From Planctomyces sp. (GTDB taxonomy: Bacteria; Planctomycetota; Planctomycetia; Planctomycetales; Planctomycetaceae), in contig JAEUIH010000070.1 in NCBI GenBank assembly GCA_016795105.1, forward strand, positions 1 through 38,753: a DNA stretch of 38,753 nt, written 5' to 3'. Each line of letters begins with the position of its first letter. Positions within the stretch are counted from its first letter, which is position 1. Made by a program: the position numbers and the translations under genes. This document shows positions 1 through 9,204 of the stretch, piece by piece. The notes beneath the pieces are model-generated. The model saw only the letters and a program-made list of their open reading frames with translations, did not search any database and had not been told where the DNA came from.

Positions 1-1
1 T

Positions 2-3000
2 GCCAGCGGAATTACCAATATTGTGATTCAGGGCAGCGATGACAACGATGTCTTTGCCAACGATGGCGACGATGTCAGCGGCATTGTGTTCTATGCCCTG
101 AACGGGAGCAACACTCTGATCAACACCGGTTCGAATGTCAGTGGTGTTGAATACTATGGCGGCGATGCCGACGATCGATTCATCAACAGCGGATATGCCC
201 TGAGCAGTTCGACGTTCTATGCCGAAGCGGGTGACGATCGACTCATCAACTCTGGGACAAAGACCCAGGTCGTTCGGATGGTGGGTGGTGCAGGATCCGA
301 CTGGTGGATCAATCAGGCGTCCGCCACGGACGGTATTCAACTGACCCTGGAAGCCGGTTCGTTTGATGACGGAGCGGACGCGTTTATTAACTGGGCTGCG
401 AATGTCCGTTCGGTCTTTGTCGAAGGCGGTGATGGCGATGATCTGCTTCAGAATGGCGGGATGAATGCCGCGGAGTTTGAGTTCTTCGGGGGTGCGGGAA
501 ACGATCTGCTCCTCAATCTGGGATATGGGATCGATCAGTTTGTATTTGATGCCGGGGACGGTAATGACGTCTTCGAGAACCGAGGTCGCAGCGGAGGCAC
601 ACTGCGAATGCGGGGTGGTTCCGGCGACGACGCGTTCTATCAGAATGCGGGCTCTGCGTTCGATGTGGAACTGGATGGCGGTGATGGCAACGACACCGTG
701 CTGAACTTTAGCAGCAATATGACGCGTGTGGCGCTCATCGGCGGACAAGGGACCGACATTCTGCAGAACAGCGGCAATGACGTTGGTTCACTGGAGCTCT
801 TCGGAGGTGACGGTAAAAACACTCTGCAGAACTTCGGACATCGGTTGGATGTGATCCGCATGTTTGGAACGAACTTGCTTTCGAGCGCCTTTGACACGCT
901 GCTGAACAGTGGTAGTACAGTTGGGCTGATCGATGTTAACAGCAAGGCCTTGTCGACTGTCATCAGCTCCGGCGACAACATCGGCAGCATCTCTGTGATT
1001 GGCAGCCCGTTCAACGATGTTGTGCGAGTCACCGGACGCAACATTCAATCGACCGCGATGTATGGCAACGACGGCGACGACAGCCTCCTGATTGACACGC
1101 TGTCCCATGTGGGATCTGCTGTCGACTTCTTTGGCGGTTCGGGGGAAGACCTGCTGATCCTTCGAGGCACGACCGACCATGTGCTGTTCCAGGGCGACGA
1201 GGACGACGATCAGGCCGTATTCTCCGGAACAGTGAATTCTGCCATTTTGCGAGGCGGTGATGGAGATGATCTGTATCGATTTGTAGGAACGCCCACGGGC
1301 AACATCACCATCGATGAAGCGTTCATTGGCACTCCATCTGTGATGGATCTCAGCCGCGACACACTGGATTTCTCGTCCTATCTCGCAGGGCCGGTGATAC
1401 TGGACCTGGCGATCACCACACCGCAGTCCCAGGCCGGTGAACAGACTGTGCTCGTGCTTCAGCTGACCAACGGCATGGGCGTGGAAAATGTGATCGGGAC
1501 CTCCGGAGCGGATACGATCTTCGGAAACGCCCGCAGTAATGTGCTGAGTGGAGCTCGGTTCCTCTCCAGCGGATCGTTCACATCCGGAACACCGGTCGCT
1601 CAGACAAAGACGCAGTGGGTGTACCTGGATTTCCACAGCAACAACGATGCGGGCGAATATGTGTATTCCACAATGGATACACTGGACGTCAAGGGGCGGA
1701 TCGAGCAGGCCTATGTGGGGTTTGATGTGCGATTCGTCCTGGATCGGGACGGCATGCCGCTCGAAATTCGCAATGACGAATCGCAGTACGTCACGATCTA
1801 CTTCAACCGTACTCCATCGTCCGGTCGACCGGGCGGTGAAGCGTCGGAGATCGATTTCGGGAACATCAATCCGGGCGGTACCGGCACAGTTCAGATCAAC
1901 GGGATGCTGGGTGGTCGAGAAGTTCTGGAAGCCGGCCTGAAAGCGGTGGCGGCCCCATCTGAGGTTGCTGACGGAGACCAGATTCAGGCGCCCGATCTGC
2001 CGAAGCCAGCGTCCACGGTGGAGAACTTCATCGCCCTGTCGGCGAAGCTTGGAGCTCATGAGCTGGCGCATCTGCTGGGGTTGCGACACTATGACGCGTT
2101 CGGGCCCGTGGGATTTGGAGTCCATTCGCCTCCGGGTCTGGATCGCTTCAAGCCTACGTACTCCGGAATCGCGGCCGCGTTTGAAACCATGGATCATATC
2201 ATTGGATCACCGGCGTCGATTGGTTCAACGCGTTTCAACGATCTGCGGCAACTGTACTTTGGGGAACGTGAAGCCATCAAACTGGCACTGGCGTTCAGCG
2301 ATCAGAGTCTGGTCCGCACAGACGAACCCGCTACACCGCACAACACACTGTTGACGGCACAGCCATTGACTCTGGTGACGCTGGATGTGCCCAATCTGGC
2401 GACGGGGGGAGTGAGCAAAGATCAGTTCTTCCATGTTCAGGCCGCCAGCGTAGTTGGGACCATTGGACTTGAAGGGGCGACCAGTGAGAGTGACTGGTAC
2501 TCGTTCGACGGTAATGCTGGTGACATCGTGACGATCGAAGTCATGTCCCGAGCCCTGAAACGATACTACACCAGCAATGCTACCAGCATCGACTCGGTAC
2601 TGCGACTATACAACGCGGCCGGAGAACTGGTGCAGACCTTTGGTACAGATGCCGTCAACGACGATGAATTTGAAAGCAGCGATTCGCTGCTGATGGATGT
2701 CATTCTGCCGGAGGACGGTCAGTACTTCATCGAGGTCGATACCTTTCGCCGACTGCCGGGAGAGATCAGTACCGAGGACGCAGCCGCTCTTCGAGCGGAG
2801 CTCGAGGCTCGGCATACAGATACCGATCCGGACAACAACCTGTCTGCCGACGAACTGCTGCTGCTGGGGCGACTGGCGGATTCTCTGGACGACACCGATA
2901 CCGGCAACTATGAGCTGCTGATGTATCGCTCAACCAGCGTCAGTGCGACGGATGGAATTGATAACCTCAAAGGTCGTGAAGGCATTGATGAGATCTACGG

Positions 3001-4144
3001 TGGTCCGGGGGATGACTACGGGCTGCATCTGCAGGTGTCCGGAGATTCGTCAGCGCTCGAAGCCAGTCCATGGTCCGGCAGTTATCAGATTGTGGACCGC
3101 GGAGGAGATTCGTGGACTGCAGTTATTGACTTCGGTGACGGAACCGCACCGATCACGACGTCGCCGGGATCTGCAACGATCGGTTCAGCGATCCCGCTGT
3201 CTCACGTTTATGCAGACAATGGCAACTATGTTGTGACGATCACGGTCACGAATGATGATGGCCATACGGAGACTCAAACTCGTGCGGTGACGATCACGAA
3301 TGTCGATCCCACAGCCTCGCTGACCGGACCGGCAACGGGCATTACCGGAACACCGGCGCTGTTCAACGTCGCTGCATCCGATGTGGCCGGAGCGGCCGAT
3401 CCACTGTCGTACTCCTGGACGATCACTCGGGACGGAGCCGCGTATGCGATTCAGACGGGAGGCACATCGCACTCTCTGAATGCCACCTTGCCGGGAAGCT
3501 ATCTGGTGACGGTCGAAGTGAGTGACGGCGACGGTGGTGTCGTGGTTCGTAGCAGGACCATCACGATTTCTTCGGCCGTCACCGCCGCGAAGGTCGCGTC
3601 GATCGTGATCGATGACGGTTCTGCCCAGCGATCGATGCTCCGCAGTCTGACCATCACGTTTGATCAAGCGGTTTCCATCCAGCCGGGAGCGTTTACGGTG
3701 CAAAAGCGAGGGCCGGGCGGAGAGACCGTTTCCCTGAATACTCCCGCAATCACCACAGATGCATCCGGTCGAACGGTCGTGCGACTGACGTTTGCTTCAC
3801 TGGTCGGGAATTCTCTGAGGGATGGCAACTATCAGTTGCGGATTGATTCCTCCAAAGTGTCCAGCAGCGGACTGGCACTGGATGGCGATGGCAACGGATC
3901 GGCGGGCGGAGATCGGATCTTCGGAAATGATCCTGGTCACAAATTCTTCCGACTGTTTGGCGATGGTAACGGTGACCGGGTCGTCAATGTGACCGACACC
4001 ACCATGTTCGGCACCACGTATCAAAAACGGGTGGGTCAACCGCTGTTCAATTCGATCTTCGATTCGGACAGCGATGGAGATGTAGACGCAACGGACTATG
4101 CATTTATGCGCAATCAAATTAACAAAACGATGAGTTTTCTATGA
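2..4144 (+). CDS. Giant secreted metzincin-like protease with RTX-like repeats, PPC, PKD and dockerin domains (5' end cut off)
   Basis: The reading frame is open to the left edge (the codons before the GTG at 23 are sense), so the true start lies outside. Counting the GTG at 23 as residue 1, residues 1 to about 515 are Gly/Asp/Asn-rich repeats of the GGxGxDxxxN type, related to hemolysin-type calcium-binding beta-helix repeats. A zinc-protease motif HELAHLLGLRH follows at 679-689 (H679, E680, H683, H689), with a possible Met-turn in the following ETMDHII. About 815-975 resembles a pre-peptidase C-terminal (PPC) domain, about 1000-1190 two PKD domains (DFGDG, YADNGNYVVT), about 1195-1300 an Ig-like segment, and 1315-1368 a dockerin-like pair of calcium loops (GDGNGDRVVN, DSDSDGDVDATDY). 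Inference: a cell-surface or exported protease. It overlaps the next gene by 4 bases, which suggests translational coupling. The substrate is unknown. Confidence 0.9.
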   Translation, partial: ASGITNIVIQGSDDNDVFANDGDDVSGIVFYALNGSNTLINTGSNVSGVEYYGGDADDRFINSGYALSSSTFYAEAGDDRLINSGTKTQVVRMVGGAGSDWWINQASATDGIQLTLEAGSFDDGADAFINWAANVRSVFVEGGDGDDLLQNGGMNAAEFEFFGGAGNDLLLNLGYGIDQFVFDAGDGNDVFENRGRSGGTLRMRGGSGDDAFYQNAGSAFDVELDGGDGNDTVLNFSSNMTRVALIGGQGTDILQNSGNDVGSLELFGGDGKNTLQNFGHRLDVIRMFGTNLLSSAFDTLLNSGSTVGLIDVNSKALSTVISSGDNIGSISVIGSPFNDVVRVTGRNIQSTAMYGNDGDDSLLIDTLSHVGSAVDFFGGSGEDLLILRGTTDHVLFQGDEDDDQAVFSGTVNSAILRGGDGDDLYRFVGTPTGNITIDEAFIGTPSVMDLSRDTLDFSSYLAGPVILDLAITTPQSQAGEQTVLVLQLTNGMGVENVIGTSGADTIFGNARSNVLSGARFLSSGSFTSGTPVAQTKTQWVYLDFHSNNDAGEYVYSTMDTLDVKGRIEQAYVGFDVRFVLDRDGMPLEIRNDESQYVTIYFNRTPSSGRPGGEASEIDFGNINPGGTGTVQINGMLGGREVLEAGLKAVAAPSEVADGDQIQAPDLPKPASTVENFIALSAKLGAHELAHLLGLRHYDAFGPVGFGVHSPPGLDRFKPTYSGIAAAFETMDHIIGSPASIGSTRFNDLRQLYFGEREAIKLALAFSDQSLVRTDEPATPHNTLLTAQPLTLVTLDVPNLATGGVSKDQFFHVQAASVVGTIGLEGATSESDWYSFDGNAGDIVTIEVMSRALKRYYTSNATSIDSVLRLYNAAGELVQTFGTDAVNDDEFESSDSLLMDVILPEDGQYFIEVDTFRRLPGEISTEDAAALRAELEARHTDTDPDNNLSADELLLLGRLADSLDDTDTGNYELLMYRSTSVSATDGIDNLKGREGIDEIYGGPGDDYGLHLQVSGDSSALEASPWSGSYQIVDRGGDSWTAVIDFGDGTAPITTSPGSATIGSAIPLSHVYADNGNYVVTITVTNDDGHTETQTRAVTITNVDPTASLTGPATGITGTPALFNVAASDVAGAADPLSYSWTITRDGAAYAIQTGGTSHSLNATLPGSYLVTVEVSDGDGGVVVRSRTITISSAVTAAKVASIVIDDGSAQRSMLRSLTITFDQAVSIQPGAFTVQKRGPGGETVSLNTPAITTDASGRTVVRLTFASLVGNSLRDGNYQLRIDSSKVSSSGLALDGDGNGSAGGDRIFGNDPGHKFFRLFGDGNGDRVVNVTDTTMFGTTYQKRVGQPLFNSIFDSDSDGDVDATDYAFMRNQINKTMSFL

Positions 4145-4833
4145 GAATCCCTTTCTTGAATCGTCTGAATATGAACAACCTGAGAACTATCCTCTGCGCT
4201 TTGCTGGTCGTGATGAGCGACACGTGCCATGGCGGATTCGTGGCCTCTTTTACAGCGGATGGCAACGCGCCTGTGCCGTCGGTGATCAGTGTCGGAGACA
4301 CGATCGATGTGTCGCTGTATCTGAGATATGACGGCAACGGAGACAACCTGTTGAATGCTCCGGGTCTGCTGACGGGAGGTCTCGGGATCACGATGTCTCA
4401 AACAGGAATTGCAGACGCATCCTTACTCAGCCTTGGAGCAGGCTGGGATCCGTTATTCTCCTTTGCGACGATCGACAATGGCAACGGAGTGGCCATTCTT
4501 CAGACCGCCGCCGACTTCTTCAGTCCGGCAGTCACCGACGGCGGAACGAACTCCATTCTGCTCGGCACATTTCGCTTTACGGGCACGTCTGCAGGGTCTG
4601 TTCAGCTGACACTGGGAGATGCTTTCGCTGGAATCGGTAATGATGATACGGTGCTGGATGATGGTCTCGGCACGGTACTGGATGGCGACATTCTGTTCGG
4701 TGACACGTTCGGATTTACCGTGCATGGCGGAGCAGTCGCTGTGCCGGAGCCTTCTTCCGGGCTGCTGCTGTTCCTCGGTTCTGCGGTGATGGTGTGGAGA
4801 GCACGACGTCGCAAACTGAGCTCGGCTGAGTGA
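4141..4833 (+). CDS. PEP-CTERM sorting-domain protein
   Basis: A 230-residue exported protein. Its N-terminus carries a hydrophobic stretch (ILCALLVVM) ending near a Cys/Gly, consistent with a signal peptide; an internal ATG at 4171 would give a cleaner signal. The C-terminus is diagnostic: VPEPSS, a hydrophobic segment (GLLLFLGSAVMVW) and a basic tail (RARRRK), which is the PEP-CTERM signal processed by exosortase. The middle has a Ca-binding-looking, Asp/Gly-rich beta composition (DGNGDN, GIGNDDTVLDDG), similar to cohesin-like or XDD-type domains, but no family is certain. The start overlaps the stop of the upstream protease (ATGA), so the two are probably made together; the partner has a dockerin, which makes a cohesin role for this protein possible but unproven. 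Confidence 0.85.
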   Translation: MRIPFLNRLNMNNLRTILCALLVVMSDTCHGGFVASFTADGNAPVPSVISVGDTIDVSLYLRYDGNGDNLLNAPGLLTGGLGITMSQTGIADASLLSLGAGWDPLFSFATIDNGNGVAILQTAADFFSPAVTDGGTNSILLGTFRFTGTSAGSVQLTLGDAFAGIGNDDTVLDDGLGTVLDGDILFGDTFGFTVHGGAVAVPEPSSGLLLFLGSAVMVWRARRRKLSSAE

Positions 4834-4894
4834 CCGGCGGCCGAATGACCGTAACCGGATCGTTGCAGTATCTGAAGTCGAGGGATTGATCAAT

Positions 4895-7537
4895 ATGTCG
4901 AAATCACCAGGCAGCGATTCGTCGGGCTTAAACAGGTCCCCTGATCAACCAACCGTGATCCCGTCGCAGAGAGATTCTTCGATCAATGAATCCATCAAAG
5001 ACACACTGATTGGGGGACCGGTGGTGTCCAGTCCCGATGGAGCCACTCAGCTTGGTGTTTCCACAGACTCGGATTCGTTTGAAGACTACGAAGTTTCGGT
5101 TCCGGTGTCAGCCGCCCTGCGACTGGAGCAGCTGGGCGACTACAAGATCACGGGAGTTCTCGGCAAGGGTGGTATGGGAATCGTCTATCGAGCCCACCAT
5201 CTGACTTTGAAGCGTGACGTTGCCATCAAGATGATGCTGTCCGGGGCGAACGCGACTGCAGAGCAGGCTCAGCGGTTCCTGACCGAAGCCCGCGCGGTGG
5301 CTCACCTGCAGCATCCGAATATTGTTCAGATCTTTGAAGTGGGCCAGCATCAGGGGATGCCCTATTTCACGCTGGAGCTGGTCAATGGCCAGTCACTCAG
5401 TCATCAACTGAACAACAGGACTCTGTCGGAACGCGAAGCAGCAACCCTGATGCACACGTTGTGCACAACGCTCCGGTATGCTCACGATCAGGGGATCCTG
5501 CACCGCGACCTCAAGCCGGCCAATGTCTTGATGACCGCCGACGGTCAGCCCAAGGTGACAGACTTTGGGCTTGCACGACGAGTGGAAGACGACGGCGAGG
5601 AATCATCAAAGACTCAGGTCGGCACCATCATGGGCACGCCGAGTTACATGTCGCCCGAACAGGCGCGAGGCGATGTGCATCTTCTGACACCCGCGACGGA
5701 TCAGTATTCGCTCGGTGCGATGCTTTATGAAATGCTGACGGGCCGTCCACCGTTTATTGGGGCCCGACCGGTGGACACCGTGCTGCAGGTGATCCATCAG
5801 GAACCGACAGCTCCCCGGGAACTGCAGCCAAAGCTGTCGGTGGATCTTGAGACGATCTGCATGAAAGCTCTGCAGAAGGACGTTGCAAAGCGGTATGCGT
5901 CCTGTGAGGCAATGGCCGACGATCTGGGCCGCTTTCTTCGAGGTGAACCGATTCTGGCTCGGCCGGTCAGTCGGCTCGAACGCCTTCGTCGCTGGTGTCG
6001 ACGGAATCCCGTGGTCGCATCGTTGTCGGCGCTGGCAGTCACTGCACTGGTCGCCGTTGCCGTGATTTCGACCTGGTCAGCGATGAGTCTGAGTTCGAAG
6101 AATGCGGAACTGACTCAGCGAACCGAACGGCTGCAGGACTTTGTTCAGACAATGTATGGGGAGTTGCGGGAATTCAACGTCGATGAAGCTCCACGCGTGA
6201 AGCCGGCACGTGACCGGATGCTGAACAGTTTCAATGACATCATGCTTCAGGTGGTGGACGAACTTCCCAGAGAAGGCCAGGCAGAGGCTGTCTACGCGGC
6301 CGTCAAGATGGGCCTTGTCGATTCGCTGATCGATCAGCAAAAGACGGAAGAAGCCGAGGCGATTCTTTCGGAACTGCAGACCATCTATGAGCGACGGCTG
6401 ATCCTGAAGCAGGGCAGTGATGCGGCTCGCAACAATCTGGTGCTGCTGTTTGGAAAGATCGGAAACCTCAAACGGGATCTCCGTCGTGACCTGCCCGCCA
6501 GTCTCAAGGCTCATCAGCGGGCCTTCGAAATTGCCAACGACATCCTGCAGTATCCCAAAGCTGCAGATGATGGCAAAGGGAGGTTACGCAGGTACGAAGC
6601 GAGTGTTCTGGCGGCTGATGCCCATACAAACCTCGGAGCCACCTGGTATCGACTGGGTGATCCGCACAAGGCACTGTCTCATCTGGAAAAATCACTAACA
6701 CTGCGAGAGGACGCCATACGGGAGTTTGATGAGGATTCTGATGTCGCGGAATGGCCGCCGGAAGAGAAGGCGATGGAACGTGGTTATCTGGAAGAAGATC
6801 TGCACTTCAAGCGATTGGCGACCGCGGCCGCTCTGTTTCGTTCCGGGCGAACTGAGGACGCGGAACCGCTGCTGAAGCAGACACTTGAGGCGTCACGGGC
6901 AGCGATGGAAGCCGATCCAGGCAACCCTCGACTGCGCCACGACGTTCTGGGACAGGCGGGGCTGCTCGCCGAATTTCTTGGCTTCACCGGGCGCGGGGCC
7001 GAGGCATTGACGGTTCTTGAAGACACCACCCAATATGTGGAGCCACTCCTTTCCGATGATCCGGCGGGAGTAGCCTTCAGACGCACGGTTTCTGTCTCGC
7101 TGTATCGTTTGTCTCAGTGGCGAGCCGAGATGAAACAGGGGGACGCAGCAGTTCCGCTCGAGCAATGTCTGACGCTTCGCAGAAAACTGGCCGAGGCGGA
7201 ACCCAGCAACGACCGCCGCCAGCTCGACCTGATGCTGGTCCTTGCCCGCAGTGGATTGGCCTCAGAGGCACAACCGCTGATCGACAAGTACCGTACGTTT
7301 TCCAATCCCGACACGGAACTGCTGGTTGAAATCGCCCGAGCACTCTCGCAATTGTCCATCTATGCCACGACCGACAGCGAACGAGATCGGTTGATCACAG
7401 AAGCCACCACCACGCTGGACCAGGCGAAGACCCTCGGCTTTCAGGACACCGTCTATCTCAGCGGTGAACCCGACTTTGCACCGCTCCGAAGTCAGACTGG
7501 GTTTCAGACGCTGTTGAAACAACATCCGCCGTTGTAA
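4895..7537 (+). CDS. Membrane Ser/Thr protein kinase (Hanks type) with TPR-like C-terminal region
   Basis: The ATG at 4895 is chosen because an AGGGA lies 9 bases upstream; a TTG at 4886 would leave no spacing. Residues 1 to about 80 are Ser/Pro-rich and probably disordered. The kinase domain holds the glycine loop GKGGMG (90-95), catalytic Lys in VAIK (K112), HRDLKPANVL (D205), DFGLA (D223) and SPEQ. A basic juxtamembrane stretch (RLERLRRWCRR) precedes one membrane segment at about 373-395. The rest, about 480 residues, is helical with TPR-like patterns and the ending seen in many planctomycete kinases (EPDFAPLRSQTGFQTLL). All residues for activity are present. Role: phosphorylation signalling, probably with sensing by the extracytoplasmic TPR part. 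A PP2C phosphatase is encoded further along at 20.5 kb, but no link is shown. Confidence 0.95.
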   Translation: MSKSPGSDSSGLNRSPDQPTVIPSQRDSSINESIKDTLIGGPVVSSPDGATQLGVSTDSDSFEDYEVSVPVSAALRLEQLGDYKITGVLGKGGMGIVYRAHHLTLKRDVAIKMMLSGANATAEQAQRFLTEARAVAHLQHPNIVQIFEVGQHQGMPYFTLELVNGQSLSHQLNNRTLSEREAATLMHTLCTTLRYAHDQGILHRDLKPANVLMTADGQPKVTDFGLARRVEDDGEESSKTQVGTIMGTPSYMSPEQARGDVHLLTPATDQYSLGAMLYEMLTGRPPFIGARPVDTVLQVIHQEPTAPRELQPKLSVDLETICMKALQKDVAKRYASCEAMADDLGRFLRGEPILARPVSRLERLRRWCRRNPVVASLSALAVTALVAVAVISTWSAMSLSSKNAELTQRTERLQDFVQTMYGELREFNVDEAPRVKPARDRMLNSFNDIMLQVVDELPREGQAEAVYAAVKMGLVDSLIDQQKTEEAEAILSELQTIYERRLILKQGSDAARNNLVLLFGKIGNLKRDLRRDLPASLKAHQRAFEIANDILQYPKAADDGKGRLRRYEASVLAADAHTNLGATWYRLGDPHKALSHLEKSLTLREDAIREFDEDSDVAEWPPEEKAMERGYLEEDLHFKRLATAAALFRSGRTEDAEPLLKQTLEASRAAMEADPGNPRLRHDVLGQAGLLAEFLGFTGRGAEALTVLEDTTQYVEPLLSDDPAGVAFRRTVSVSLYRLSQWRAEMKQGDAAVPLEQCLTLRRKLAEAEPSNDRRQLDLMLVLARSGLASEAQPLIDKYRTFSNPDTELLVEIARALSQLSIYATTDSERDRLITEATTTLDQAKTLGFQDTVYLSGEPDFAPLRSQTGFQTLLKQHPPL

Positions 7538-7550
7538 GAAGCCCATACCG

Positions 7551-7670
7551 GTGGTAGATCACTAATGATCTGACACACGTATTGAAGATGTATTGAATCT
7601 CGAAGAATCCACAGTCTATGACAAGGCAGTTCGACAGTGTTTCGAGGATTCTTCCCCAAATCCCTACCAC
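7551..7670. repeat. Nested inverted repeat between kinase and PARG genes
   Basis: In the 228-base gap, GTGGTAG (7551-7557) pairs with CTACCAC (7664-7670), and inside it GAAGAATCC (7602-7610) pairs with GGATTCTTC (7646-7654). A weakly protein-like frame (7593-7808, TTG start) also crosses it but has no good ribosome-binding site and overlaps the PARG gene, so I do not call it. The element could be a structured RNA, a leader, or the scar of a small mobile repeat. Confidence 0.3.
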
Positions 7671-7765
7671 ACGTTAAAAAAGGATGCGGGACGTAGTATG
7701 AGGAACGTCTGGTCGAATAGTTTGATTTTTGATTCAGACGATGACGAATTCAGAAGAGATTCAGA

Positions 7766-8659
7766 ATGCCTTCACAGTCTCGACGACTCACTTTTCTGCC
7801 CTGTTTAGATTCGCCCGAGTTGTCGCGGAGGAGGAGGCAGGAACTGGATATTCCGTGGCAAAACGCTGCTGCACTTGGAAGGTCAGCGGTCGAAGCTGCA
7901 GACAAGGGCTACTACTTAGACCGCTCTGGAAAGCGAGTGAACTGGGGTGACTCCATAGCAGAAGCGTGCTCTGCGAAGAGGAGTATTCGCCCTGAAGACA
8001 GTCTATTCGTAAGCGACTGTGAGAGGTTCAATGAAACACGCATTCAGGTGACAAATGAAACAACACTTTTCGCAGGCCAGAGATTGACGGAAGCCGGACT
8101 TCGGCCAATTGCGTTGAATTTTGCAAACGGAATTAGTGCCGGAGGAGGCTTTCTTGCTGGTGCCCGGGCACAGGAAGAGGCCATTTGTCGATCCAGCGCA
8201 TTGTTTCACACGTTGGCTGGAGATCCGATGTACGATGAGCATCGAGCGCGAAATCAAGCCGACTCCACGGACTGGATCATTTATTCTCCCAATGTGCCGG
8301 TATTCCGCAGCGACGATGGCTGCGAACTTGACCGTCCGTGGCGACTGAGCTTTCTGACCTGCGCTGCACCCTATGCACCCGACGTTGGCCAGCCAGAAGC
8401 GGGCAACCTCCTGAAGAAACGGATCTACCGAGTCCTGAACGTTGCTCGGGCCTATAAATATTCTGCCCTTGTGCTTGGTGCGTGGGGCTGCGGTGCGTTT
8501 GGGAACGACCCTCACCGAACAGCTATCGACTTTCGCGACGCGATTGAGAGCCAGGTTGGGGAAGCATTCTCCGATATTGTGTTTGCTATAGCTGACTGGT
8601 CCCCGGAACGGAGATATTTTGGTCCATTTCGCGATGTGTTCGCTGCTGGGAACAACTGA
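7766..8659 (+). CDS. Microbial-type poly(ADP-ribose) glycohydrolase (TIGR02452 family macrodomain protein)
   Basis: A 297-residue soluble protein. The N-terminal part (RRRRQELDIPWQNAA to GYYLDRSGKRVNW) fits the conserved N-terminal helix region of the TIGR02452/DUF2263 family. The macrodomain core carries the PARG signature: GGGFLAGARAQEE, with G126-G127-G128 and Q136-E137-E138, the two glutamates being the catalytic pair of bacterial PARGs. Further family blocks are IYSPNVPVFR, LSFLTCAAPYAP and VLGAWGCGAFGNDP. Expected reaction: hydrolysis of poly(ADP-ribose) or related ADP-ribose adducts to free ADP-ribose. An AGAAGAG lies upstream of the ATG. There is no obvious PARP or ADP-ribosyl-transferase next to it; the kinase upstream is separated by a 228-base gap, so it is probably its own transcription unit. 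Confidence 0.88.
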   Translation: MPSQSRRLTFLPCLDSPELSRRRRQELDIPWQNAAALGRSAVEAADKGYYLDRSGKRVNWGDSIAEACSAKRSIRPEDSLFVSDCERFNETRIQVTNETTLFAGQRLTEAGLRPIALNFANGISAGGGFLAGARAQEEAICRSSALFHTLAGDPMYDEHRARNQADSTDWIIYSPNVPVFRSDDGCELDRPWRLSFLTCAAPYAPDVGQPEAGNLLKKRIYRVLNVARAYKYSALVLGAWGCGAFGNDPHRTAIDFRDAIESQVGEAFSDIVFAIADWSPERRYFGPFRDVFAAGNN

Positions 8660-9204
8660 CAGGGTTGGTCCAAATGTGTGCTGACCAAGTTAACTCAACG
8701 TACGATTCTTTCTGAAGGAGCGGTTCCCGCCATAAGTCTGGAATGACGAAACGCGGCAGTTCCACAGTGTCAATTTGTTCCAGCAGATTCAGGGAGGCCA
8801 GCAGATTGGATCGCGCCAGCAGTGTCCGCAGAATGCAGCGCACTCGCAGTGTGTCAGCCCTCCGGACTTTGGATGCGATTCTATTTCGAAACTTGTGTCT
8901 CACGCCATGGACTGACAATGTATCCGCACGCAGTGTCTGAATCGCTGTTCCTTCAGCCATTCCTGAGGAGTTGCGATGACGGAGAAAGACTCGCTGGCAG
9001 TTCGGCGCCGTTCAGTTGCAGTGGATGGCCGAAACTCATTCCCGAGACGGGCAGCCAGGAAATTCTCCGGAAGAATCCGAAATCTTTTGTCACAGAGTCG
9101 ACGCGTGTTTGTACGGGGGGCACTGGACGACTGAATCGGGCCGTCAGGAGTATCCGAAGTCAGTTCGGTGACGCCACAAACACCGCTTTTGAAGGAGATC
9201 GACG
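8660..9204. other. Mostly unassigned stretch between PARG and a Gln/Asn-rich protein
   Basis: No recognisable gene fills this 545-base stretch. A minus-strand open frame at 8586-8960 looks mildly protein-like (SLNLLEQIDTVELPRFVIPDLW) but overlaps the PARG 3' end by 74 bases and has no convincing start; it may be a decayed gene. The only plus-strand candidate with a good ribosome-binding site is the 52-codon frame at 8976, listed separately. Confidence 0.4.
8976..9134 (+). CDS. Possible small Arg-rich protein (52 aa)
   Basis: ATG at 8976 is preceded by TGAGGAG (8964-8970) with a 5-base spacer, an excellent ribosome-binding site. The product begins MTEKDSLAVRRRSVAVDG, includes FPRRAARKFSGRIRNLL and ends VFVRGALDD; 14 of 52 residues are Arg or Lys. 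No family is recognised. It sits 70 bases before the Gln/Asn-rich gene on the same strand, so they could be cotranscribed. It could also be a chance open frame: the length is short and only composition and the ribosome-binding site support it. Confidence 0.35.
   Translation: MTEKDSLAVRRRSVAVDGRNSFPRRAARKFSGRIRNLLSQSRRVFVRGALDD

Noticed and set aside
788-2197. A long minus-strand frame (469 codons) inside the giant protease gene
   Set aside because: It lies wholly opposite a clearly coding gene with recognised domains and has no family pattern itself; a GC-driven shadow.
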